A model generated the notes under the pieces. That model was not told the origin of the DNA. It did no database searches and was given only the letters and a program-made list of their open reading frames with translations. Positions 21,778 to 31,363 of a DNA stretch of 64,000 bases are shown piece after piece; position 1 is the stretch's first letter, and each line of letters begins with the position of its first letter. The position numbers and the translations under genes were made by a program. The stretch covers positions 11,892,418 through 11,956,417 of the forward strand of contig JBBCBC010000026.1 of the NCBI GenBank assembly GCA_037126765.1. Direction: 5' to 3'. Source of the DNA: Stenogyne calaminthoides. Lineage: Eukaryota > Streptophyta > Magnoliopsida > Lamiales > Lamiaceae.

Positions 21778-22066
21778 AACAAGTCAACTCAATTGAAATT
21801 ATTTTCCCATTAATAAGGATTCCAATTAAAATCCCATCACAATAAGCATACATAAATTACACACAAAGGGATGAAAGAAAACCCCATATTGCTGGACGAT
21901 GGTCCTGCTATTGCAGAGAAATAGGGCTGAAAACTACAAGGGAAAAAACTGCACAAACACAATGAAAAGCCATAATGAAAACTCAGTGATTAAGAAAAGC
22001 ATATAGATGCACCTATTCCCAAGCGACGCAATGGCCATCAATGTAGTAGAGTTTTACTAATTGGTG
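21778..22066. other. Intergenic DNA, nothing recognised
   Basis: This is the sequence between the subtilase fragment and the TIR element. The missing signal-peptide exon of the subtilase would be expected here on the minus strand, but I do not see it. Confidence 0.4.
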
Positions 22067-23202
22067 AATAGAATTCGGGATTAAATTCAAAATCGTCTCA
22101 TAACTTATCACCTTTTTTGAAATGGTCCCAAGAAAGTTTGACTAACATAATTAGTCCCATTTTTTTTGAATTGTACAATTTTAGCTCCAAAATTCGCCGA
22201 CAACACAAAACGACATCATTTCGTGTCATACGCAACTCACGTGCGCCTTCAAATTGGGGATTTCTGGCGAGCTGATGACTGGGCACGACGTGTCATGCTG
22301 ATAAGAATTTAATAGCCAATTAAAAAAACCCGCCGAACACATAAGCCAAATTAAAAAATAACAAATAAAAACAAAAACAAAAAATCATATGGAAAAAATT
22401 AAAAACAAAACATTAAAAAGTAAAAACGTTTCCTTTCAGATCAATAAAATTATTTCAATATTCGAAACCCTCAAAAATCAATCTTCACAAACTCAAAATC
22501 ACAACACCCAAATTCCAAACGACACACACAAAAACCCTAGTTTTTATACTGTAGTGGCACAGACGAAGAACCACTCGAAGATCCGTACAACAACGGGCGC
22601 GACGCTACCATACGACAATTTTGTACGCATGATATGTTGTTGTGATTTAATTGTTATTTGAACTAATATATGATTAATTCATGTTAGTAATAATTAAATT
22701 AATTTATATATGTATTTAAATTGCACCTCGAATAGATCCGGGCACCCTATTTCCCAACAGTTAGGGTTTCAATCAGCGGCACCGCAACACTTCGGATAGA
22801 TTTGGGAAAAAAGACAATTGAGATTGGTGGTGAATGGGCAACGTGATTTTGGGGGTGTTAATTTGGGGGAGACTTATTTTGGTATTAATTAAATTTTAAT
22901 ATATTGATTTAGTTTTTTTAGGGGAAATAGCTACATGGATTTAAATTTTTTTAATTTGTCTTTAAACATAAATGAAAAATATAATTATTAACACAGTCAG
23001 CAAAATCCGCCGGAGAAGGAGGCACACCTGAGTTGCACATGACACGAAACGACGTCGTTTTGTGTCGCCGACAAATTTTGGGGCTAAAATTGTACAATTC
23101 AAAAAAAATTGAGACTAATTTTGTTAGTCAAATTTTCTTTGGACCATTTAAAAAAATGTGATAAGTTATGAGACCATTTTGGATTTAATCCCAATAGAAT
23201 TC
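22067..23202. mobile_element. Mutator-like TIR element, non-autonomous, 1116 bp
   Basis: The element body is 22077-23192. The ends are GGGATTAAATTCAAAAT and its mirror ATTTAATCCC. The terminal inverted repeats extend about 170 bp, including CGTCTCATAACTTATCAC / GTGATAAGTTATGAGAC, TTGTACAATTTTAGC and its mirror, and GACACAAAACGA-type cores. It is flanked by a perfect 10-bp target duplication, AATAGAATTC (22067-22076 and 23193-23202). Long TIRs with a 9-11 bp duplication indicate Mutator superfamily. There is no transposase. The interior (22380-22850) contains plant-gene-like wording such as AAAACCCTAG and a GC-richer stretch, possibly a captured 5' region. Confidence 0.85.
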
Positions 23203-23904
23203 ACATATAAAAAGTGGTAGTTTGATGTCATTCCACGCACAGAATGAAAGGGAAAGCTCAGAAACAGAAGCCATGAAAGTGGGTAGTCACCACCAGTCAT
23301 TCCAGTACCATTATGTTCAATTAATACCGATCATCATTGAAGTCAATAAAGTAAACCCCCTTAAGCTCTTAAGCTTTAAAGTATTTTCACAAAATATCCC
23401 AATCTAACCCCTGTTAAAAAAAATAAAAAATGAGGTTATATTCAGAAGACTTCACTTTACTCATAACAAATTATAGCTAGTACACAAATTTGTATATTTC
23501 AATAGCCTGAAATCATAATTAATTTACAAATTTTCAATTCGAGATTGTCTAAAATGTCTGACTAATTTATTACCAAGAATATCTACCTTATCAGCAAGCA
23601 TTTGTTGCAAGACTCGAACAAAATTAGCTCAAGCAGAATGCCCCACAAAGGGAATCAGACGATCCACATCCCATTCGGGGTAATGCCCTGTATTTTTCCA
23701 GCTATATAATCAGAAATCTTGAACAAAATATATACAAAATACAAAGAATCAACAGTTTAATATCAAGGATACTCCCTCTTATTTCTTGGGATTTAAATGT
23801 TAATTCCCGCTTGCGCTAGTCTATTCTGCGAACCAAACGGGGCCATAATGAATATTCTATAAACTTAGTCATTGTCCTTGGTTAGACAATCATTTTTTTA
23901 CTGA
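23203..23904. other. Intergenic DNA
   Basis: No gene is recognised. A phrase near 23830-23850 (GAACCAAACGGGGCC) resembles the end of a hAT/Harbinger MITE, but its partner is not identified. Confidence 0.4.
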
Positions 23905-24180
23905 TACTCCCTCAGTCCTAATTTTGATTGGGCAATTTCCGTAAATACTGTCTTTATTTTGTTTGATCATTTCCTAAAAAGTCAATAAAACAACTTTCAA
24001 TACTATTTAATACTTATTATTATTTTCCTCCATCAAACCCATTTTACACCATTTAATACTATTATTTTTCTCCACCAACTCACTTTACCCACTTTATACC
24101 ATTTAATACTATTAATTTTTAATTTTTTCTTAATCTCTATATTTAGTATTTGATCATTTAAAATTAAGACGGAGGGAGTA
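23905..24180. mobile_element. Stowaway-like MITE
   Basis: The 276-bp element is bounded by TACTCCCTCAGTCCTAATTT and the inverted end AAATTAAGACGGAGGGAGTA, with TA at both edges. It has no coding capacity. Internal CATTTAATACTATTA phrases repeat three times. Confidence 0.85.
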
Positions 24181-24709
24181 TTTAGTTTTAAAGCATTAAT
24201 GCAAAGTGTTTTGATGTCCGGCAAATAAATTTTGTACCAATTTATGGCTTGTTTTGGCAGATATCAGCAAGGCGATTTAAGGATAAGGTTACCCGCTTAC
24301 CTTTTTGGCGAATATCAAAAATGGGATTCAAGAGAATTTATAGAAGTCCTCCACTGATCACGCCCGAATGATATCATCTGTTCCACTTTCAGTGTTCCAC
24401 TCCATGTTCCATATTGTGGATGTATGACAAGTGGAGATTAAAATATTATCTAAAGGTCCACCATAATCCTGGGTCCATGTGTTAAAGATCCAGGAAGTGG
24501 GACATATATTTGGAACATGAGAAAATGACACAGAGGAATAGAACTGAATCACGCCAATACTTTTTCGTGATCGTGATGATTATTATAAGATGTCAACAAC
24601 TACCCTTTTGAATGAAGAACGCCGCCTCCTTAGTAGCCGGCCAATTTACAAGGAAATATGGGGGACAAGCATGAGCAGTTAGTGATCTTACATTTTAAGT
24701 TTACTTTCA
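24181..24709. other. Intergenic DNA, nothing recognised
   Basis: I see no coding signal and no clear repeat structure beyond a weak inverted match between 24245-24265 and 24300-24320 (GGCAGATATC and GGCGAATATC phrases). Confidence 0.4.
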
Positions 24710-25140
24710 TATAACATTAGGGATTTAAACCAAAACCGTCTCATAACTTTGCACCTTTATTAAAATAGTCTCATAATTATTAAAATGACACCTTTATTAA
24801 AATGGTCCCATAATTATTAACTTTTCAAATTTAGTTCCATATGTATTCAATTTGATCCAATTTAGTTCCATATGGTCAGAGGTCGCTCAAAATTGTCCAA
24901 AAAGACGTTGTTTTGGACACGTGTCTTACATTCTCCGGTCAAAATTGAGGGTGCGTGTAGGACACACACTCAAAACGACGTTGTTTTTGGCAATTTTGAG
25001 CGACCTCCGGTGGTTTAGGACTAAATTGAATCAAATTGAATACATGTGAGACTAAATTGTAAAAGTTGATAATTATGGGACTATTTCAATAGAGGTGCAA
25101 AAATTATGAGACTATTTTGATTTAATTCCCTATGACATTA
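24710..25140. mobile_element. Small Mutator-like TIR element, 411 bp
   Basis: The body 24720-25130 starts GGGATTTAAACCAAAACC and ends mirrored as TTTGATTTAATTCCC. Its termini resemble those of the 22077-23192 element (GGGATT-AAA, then CGTCTCATAA). Flanks TATAACATTA and TATGACATTA form a 10-bp target duplication with one mismatch. The inner arms (AGGTCGCTCAAAATTG / CAATTTTGAGCGACCT and ACGTTGTTTT words) make almost the whole element a foldback. Confidence 0.8.
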
Positions 25141-25320
25141 TTTATTATATGTGCTACATTGTGACTAGCTATCCTGAGGATATTGCATGATTTCATTCTG
25201 TGCATGCTTCATTTAGATATATGTCGGCCGTGCTACTCAAAATTGCACAAACGCACAATTCAGTGGTGGTTATCTTTTGAGAATTCAGAAATACGGGAAG
25301 CAACCATATTAAATTGAGTA

Positions 25321-25690
25321 GGTCTAGTGTGAAAATTTTCATATATGAAAAAATATAAAATTGCTCTAAATCATGATCTATTCGGGTCGGGTGAACCACA
25401 TACACCCTAAACACTAAATAATGAACCCTAAATCATGACCTGTTCGGGTCGGGTGAACCATGAACCACTCGGGCTGAGTGAACCATGAACCACTTAACTT
25501 TGTCTTACCTTCACCATATACAGAATTTGTTTGTAAATAAAAGTTTTTTTATGTATGCAAATTTTCATACTAGACTTTGTCTATTAAAGAGTTGGTCTAG
25601 TGTGAAAATTTTCATGTATGAAAAACTATAAAATCGCTCTTAATCATGATCTATTCGGGCCGGATGAACCATCTACACCCTAAACACTAA
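25321..25690 (+). repeat. Direct repeat pair of about 98 bp
   Basis: The copies at 25321-25419 and 25593-25690 both begin GGTCTAGTGTGAAAATTTTC and end TACACCCTAAACACTAAA. Between them, CGGGTCGGGTGAACCATGAACC phrases repeat further. It is noncoding and the origin is unknown. Confidence 0.75.
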
Positions 25691-25751
25691 AGATTACCTG
25701 TAAATTTAATATCTTCATCGTAATAAGCCAATGGTTTAATTCATGCACCCA

Positions 25752-25962
25752 CACTACAAAAAAGCGGGAATTTAGCGACGGATAACAAAACCGTCGCTAA
25801 CTGCGACGGATGTAGTGACGGACTTAGTCAAAACGTCAAATCTACCATTCTTAGCGACGAAAAATACAATCGTCGCTGACTACGACGGTTTAGCGACGGT
25901 TAATTCGAATAGCCATTTTTAGCGACGTACGTAGCGACGGATTTTTAAAATCTGTCGCTAAA
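25752..25962 (+). mobile_element. CACTA-type transposon terminus
   Basis: The block begins CACTACAAAAAAGCGGG, the canonical plant CACTA end, and carries many subterminal AGCGACGG / CCGTCGCTA words in both orientations. No matching TTTTTTGTAGTG end occurs nearby. The block stops where the Sirevirus-like LTR begins, so it is a truncated end, possibly cut by that insertion. Confidence 0.75.
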
Positions 25963-26749
25963 TGGTGCAGAAAATGAAGAGATACGCCCTGAAAGTGTGT
26001 GTGCGTGTATTTTCAGAGTGTTGTTGAAAATGTTGTGCAACATGTAAAACAACATATGACAGCGGAAGTATAAAAAACGCAGTGCAAAGGATTTCAAAAT
26101 TGTGTATAGTCTATAATCAGACTATACGAACCTCTTGGTTAAAAACATCACTATAACAAGTAGTGAGATACACACGAATCTCGTACAAGATCCTAAAAGG
26201 TGTAGTGAAAAACCACACACCAAAAATCAATCTATTCAATTAAGTAACTAGTGATCATATTCAACCTAAAACTTGATCTAATAAGATAAAATCAATACTA
26301 ATGGGAAATGTTGGAATACACACGACTAATACAAATAGACATACCATCGACCCTCACACTCCACTCACAGTTGTGTCTCGGATGCTACTCTCTTAAGTTT
26401 GGAGTAGAGCAAATGAGATTTCACTTTAACTCAAACTGGAATGTCGACCAATGCAGTGTATTTATAGACTTCGAAGATCAACTGCATTGTCCTATCTAAC
26501 GGCTTTGGATAGCCTTGCACACCTCCTCCACTATCTCCTTGATCTTGGTGTAACCACCCATGATCTTTCTATTCTTACTCCATCAGTGCAACTGCTTGAC
26601 AATATCCGAAATTGTCTTCAACCTGCAATGTAGGAAACATAGAAAAACACATCTAATAAAATGGAGTCAGTGTTAGGAGAAAGGACAAATTTATGATGTT
26701 GTGCAAAATGTTGTCCAACATCTGGAGCAAAATCTATGCAACATCAACA
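25963..26749 (-). mobile_element. Sirevirus-like copia 3' LTR
   Basis: On the minus strand the LTR begins TGTTGATGTTGCATAG right after the polypurine tract at 26750-26760 and continues for about 0.78 kb, with a TATA box at 26458-26467. The outer end is uncertain (TGGTGCAG at 25963 is my best choice, since TG...CA ends are expected). No second copy of this LTR exists in the window, so the 5' LTR is missing or beyond it. Confidence 0.55.
26458..26467 (-). promoter_or_regulatory. TATA box of the Sirevirus-like LTR
   Basis: The minus strand reads CTATAAATAC, a strong plant TATA box, inside the LTR. It would drive genomic RNA in the element's own orientation. Confidence 0.5.
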
Positions 26750-26760
26750 AACTCCCCCAA
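26750..26760 (-). other. Polypurine tract of the Sirevirus-like element
   Basis: The minus strand reads TTGGGGGAGTT immediately before the LTR start TGTTGATG. A G-rich tract of this form is the plus-strand primer site of Sirevirus-type copia elements. Confidence 0.6.
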
Positions 26761-27144
26761 TTTGGCCTTTCTACTACAACACACCTGATGTTAAAAACAA
26801 CATCAAACTTGTGTCAGGAAAGAAACAAATAATTGTCATTCAGAGAACAACTACTATTCAACAGAATCATAATTTAAAAACAAACAACAAGCACAAGCAC
26901 TAAGTACATCAGCAGTGTACTTAGGCCAAAGTATCCAACAAAAAGTAAATGACAGAAATATAAACCTATCATCTAGTTGCCCATTAACAGAGTTTATAAA
27001 ATAAAAAGCAGTAAATAAAAGATTGTAAAAGCAATTTTTAAAGTGAAGTAAAGGGAAGGACTGGGCCATTGGAATGACTGCATCTCCATAATCTACAAAT
27101 GCTCCCCCATACATCAAAAACTCCCCCTGTCTTGAATCTGTTCA
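26761..27144 (-). other. Noncoding spacer between env-position ORF and polypurine tract
   Basis: It contains two further G-rich words on the minus strand (near 27100-27112 and 27122-27128) resembling polypurine tracts. No coding sequence is seen. Confidence 0.45.
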
Positions 27145-29475
27145 CTAGTTATCAGCTCCAGACAACTGAACAATGATAGCAACACTTTCTAGGGACAAAC
27201 TCTCCATGATAGCAGTCTTCTTCAGCTCATCATCAGTGCTATCAGGGCTATCATCAACCGGTTCAGTTTCATCAGGTACCATTGGTTCAGCAGCAACAGT
27301 ATCATCAGCATTGAGTGCTTCTTCAACAGCTTCATTTACAGCTTCCTTCACAACATCTTGAACAACCTCATCAACCTCCCTGTCATCAGTTGTATTCTGA
27401 TCATCTTGTGCAGAAGCACCATCATCATCCTCAGCAGCATCTAGTTCATTATCCTTCTCACCTTCATGGCCAGATGGACCAGCTCCATCATCACCACCAT
27501 CTTCAGGACCATCATCAGGTGATCCTCCCCCTGTTGGAGTAGAAAGCAAGCCTCTCTAGAAGGTTTGATGTTTAAGTAGAGCATCTATACTGTGCTGGAT
27601 GGATTGAATTTGATCAGAAATATAAGAACTAGAAAAAGTGACAGTAGGGATACTAGCTTGTCTGTTGATGTTATATGGGATGTTGCCAACAGAATGGGCA
27701 ACATTTTCAGCTTGCTGTGCAGGATCTTCTAAGGGTAGATCAACAGTGCGATTTCCAGACCTCAGCACATGTGAGATACCAAAACTTGGCATATAACCAC
27801 TGATCCTCTCACCTCTAGGTCTCTCAAACTCCAGTCTATCCAAGAGTTGACAGATCAAGCTTGGATATGGCAGAATGGTTCATTCAGAGTGTTTACCAGT
27901 AGAGGATACAATGTTGTCAAATATGATTTGACCCATGTTGAACTTGTTCAGATGTACAATCTTGTACAGCAAGAATGTCTGTTCCTTGGTTAACATAGTA
28001 GAATTCTTGGAAGACAACCAATTAGAGACTAGCAGTTTATGCATCACAGAGTATAAAGAGGTCAGTTTTGCAGCAGAAAATTGTAAAGTCCATACAGAAT
28101 GTCTACCACCAGTGATGACAGACATCACCTCCCCTATGTCCAATTCTCCAGAATCATCTTCCATTTGTCTAGTCTTCAGAAAGATGTTTATAATCCTAGA
28201 GGTAATGGTAACAACATTGTATCTAAACCTTACTTTTCCATAATTTGAAGATTGTCTATTCCCACAACTCTTCTTCAAATTAGCATAAAATTCAGCAACC
28301 CAAACAACATAATAAGGTTTGACATATTGTAGTGCATGCAACAGAGATCTACTATCAAGAAAACCTATCAGATTTTGAGCTTCAAAATCAGGCATTTTGA
28401 TTATCCTTTCATCAACAATAAACCTCTTAAGCATGGATTTAATAACAGCTGATTTTCTATCATGCTCAACCTTATCATCCGAGTCAGAGTCTGATTCCAT
28501 TACCTCATCAAAGAGTTGATCAAACTCATCATCAGTTTGATCTTCAACAGGCTTATCTTTTTCAGGTTCATTTTCTTCAGGGTCAACTTCTTTAGGTTCC
28601 TCTTCTTGCTCAGAATCCTCAGCTTGAGAATCAACTTCTTTCTTAGAATCAGATGATTCAGCAACAACTGCAGCAGCATTCACAGGAGGATCATTTATCC
28701 TTTTTGTTCTTCTTTCTTTCTTAGCCATTAATTCTTCCATTGTTAGATCATCATCAGAATCCTTTGGCTCAGCAGCAGGGACTTCAGGAACTGCCATCTC
28801 TTCATCTGAATCCTCTACAGTGACAGGATCATCTACATCACCATCAGTTCTTTTGGGACGTTTTCCAGTGTAATCTACTTTCTTACCAAGATTCCTCTGT
28901 GAGACTCCCCTCTTTCCCCATTTTCCAGCACCTCTTTTGGGAGCTAATTGCTTCTTTCTCAGCCAAATGTTCTTCAATTTCTCCCACATTCCTTCTGAAT
29001 CGGAGGAATCAGTTTTTTCCATCTCCACATCGGTTGTTTGAGTAGGGTTTTCAGGAGAATTAGGAGTATCAGAAACAGGGGTTTCTGAAGGTATTTCAGG
29101 AGCGGGTTCTTCAGTCAAAGGTCGGGCTGAGAGATCAACATAGTCAGAAACATTGACTAAGTTAGAACCAAAGTAAATGTCAGGTAAAACGACCGGGTTC
29201 TGCTCAACAACTTGTTTTACAAGGAGGGCAACAAGTGATTTTGGAGCAGAATCAGGAATATGTAGTGCAAGAAGTTTAGGAATGGAAGAAGACGATGATC
29301 CATCAACATTTGTGGAATCATAATCTTGATTTTGTGCGGCCATTTCTGGGAGCAATTTCAACGAGTTTGAAATTGATGGAGAAGAAGGGTGCGAATGAGG
29401 GTTTTCTCGAGAAGGGTTCCTGTGAGAATGTGAATGATCAGGAGAAGGAGTCGAAGGGTTTTGTTTATCAGCCAT
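27145..29475 (-). pseudogene. Sirevirus env-position ORF, putative plant transposon protein domain
   Basis: One minus-strand frame runs from the ATG at 29475 to the stop at 27145, 777 codons, interrupted only by in-frame TGA (27880-27882) and TAG (27556-27558). The N-terminal half is Ser/Pro- and then Asp/Glu-rich with basic KRG patches. The second half contains VWVAEFYANL, HSVWTLQFSA, LTKEQTFLLYKIVHL and NMGQIIFDNI, in the order of the Pfam 'putative plant transposon protein' family often found after pol in Sireviruses. The C-terminus is again acidic. There is no membrane segment, so env function is not implied. Orientation matches the Sirevirus-like pol at 50-53 kb, which I infer to be its former upstream neighbour. 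Confidence 0.68.
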
Positions 29476-30129
29476 TTCACCGCCTTTATGTCCAATCAAA
29501 TTAAATTACATGCAATTAAAATAATGAAATGAGAAAAATAGGAGGGAAAAGTATAGTATGTGATAGAAATAATTGAAATAACTCAGTGTAAATCAAACAA
29601 ACCTTGATTCTTAAGTGCAACAACAATGTTTTCAGCTTTCAGTAATAAACATCACAAACAAATCGAACTTAAGTAGAGATCAAAGCGAAGGTTATTACAT
29701 AACAAACCACCTAGAAACCGACCAAGAGTGGGACAAAGTAACCATCCACTAAGGCAAGTGTGATCGTGTGTATGTGTATGAGCCGCCAAAAACATATGAA
29801 AGTCTAAAGGCTCAAAAGCTCATGGGCTTGTCTAATCATGAATTATGAGCACAAAATCAAGCACAATCTTCACATAAGCAAGTAAACAAGCAAGCATCAA
29901 TCAATACCATCAAGCTCAACCAAACTTCAAAACCAACAATCACCAACAATAAAGCCTCAATCATGATCCAACCACAAGACATCTCACTACCAAAACAAAG
30001 AAAAGAGGAACAACGGTGCAAGAAAAATGAAAGTAAACACACAAAAATCTCCCCCCAAACTTAAATGAAACTATCTAGTTGAATGCAAAGTTTGGGGAAA
30101 AGAATGTTACCTAAGAAATTTGCCACCAA
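29476..30129 (-). other. Gypsy-like noncoding internal sequence
   Basis: No protein is recognised. On the minus strand the phrase AAGTTTGGGGGGAGATTTTT (about 30042-30061) followed by T-rich leader-like DNA resembles noncoding parts of Athila/TAT-type gypsy elements. It is continuous with 38674-38935 once copia-1 is removed. The border with the env-position ORF is not resolved. Confidence 0.4.
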
Positions 30130-30134
30130 GTAAA

Positions 30135-31252
30135 TGTTGGGGAATAAGTTGCACAGATCTATTCGGGGTGAATATTTAAATACAAATTTAATTCTTATAA
30201 TTATTACTAGCATGAATTAATCCTATATTAATTCAAATAATAATCCAACAACATATCATGCATATAATAATTCACGTAAAACCTACGCATGCGGAATTCT
30301 ACGAGTTTAAGTGAACGTACCTCTTGGGATGACAGTGATCTGGCTGATTGGACCTTCCAATGGATCTTGAATTATCAATATTGAGCCACATTATTATTCA
30401 AGCCCATAAATATTAATTAATCCCACTACATAATTAATATTGCACTATCCATCTTAACCCATATTACAGTCAATATGGCTCCCGGTTATTATTTCTCGTG
30501 TTTAAGATTATCTAGCCCATTAATTAATTCAAGCCACTGAAATAGCTTTCCGTTAATTAATATCTTTTGTCCTTGGTCAAGGAACGGTTCAACATTATTA
30601 TCCATACCGGAAACTAATTCCACTTGCAAGATTTGGTATGATAAAGCTTATGAACCTCCCAAGGGGGCAAATCGAACAAGCGTACTTGCACACGATTCTT
30701 CGTATTAAATCTTAGCAATCACATGTGACCAATAATATTGCCCAAGATAAAAAGTATTGAATCTCGTTGATTCTCTACCCATGATAAGTCAAAGTAATAG
30801 TTACCAACCACACGTGATCATATTTAAGGAATGAAGATTAAGAAATAATTAACCACTGAGGTCTAATTCTTCATTGTTTAGTTCTGAAGAATTTGTCCTC
30901 ATGTAGGTCCTATTCAGTGCATCAGTCATGCACTAGTGTAATCTCTTGGTCAAGACAAGCCAATCTGAGCCTTACACTTCAACCTTTCACGATGGATTGT
31001 TCATTTCCATCTAGGTCGTGAATGGCGTACTTGTAGTTACAAGGGACTGTTAATTTAATCTTCTGTGATCTGGTATCACTAAATTAACTACAATGTAACA
31101 CGTACGAATTATTGAACAGTTATGCAGTAAATATATGTAACATTCGATAATATTTAAAGCATCAGTAATAAACAATTTATTTCAGTAAATAAGTCCGAAA
31201 TTCAGTTTTGATTATACAAAGTAAAAGCCCACTTTCCAGTATAATCCCAACA
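30135..31252 (-). repeat. copia-1 3' LTR (shortened, 1118 bp)
   Basis: It runs from TGTTGGGGAATAAG (30135) to ATCCCAACA (31252) in plus-strand reading. Compared with the 5' LTR it lacks exactly 717 bp, the interval 37054-37770 there, joined at a shared GATT. The missing piece includes the TATA box, so this LTR cannot promote transcription in the usual way. Confidence 0.93.
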
Positions 31253-31272
31253 ATCTCCCACTTATACTCAAA
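31253..31272 (-). other. copia-1 polypurine tract
   Basis: The minus strand reads TTTGAGTATAAGTGGGAGAT, immediately followed by the LTR start TGTTGGG. An almost identical copy lies about 100 bp upstream at 31351-31368, over the pol stop codon. Copia-3 shows the same doubled arrangement. Confidence 0.85.
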
Positions 31273-31363
31273 GTCTGCTTTTAAGTATACTACAAACATG
31301 TCTCGTGTAGTCTGTGACATCTAATGTCACCTACACGAACCTAATAATTTCTTCCACTTATAC

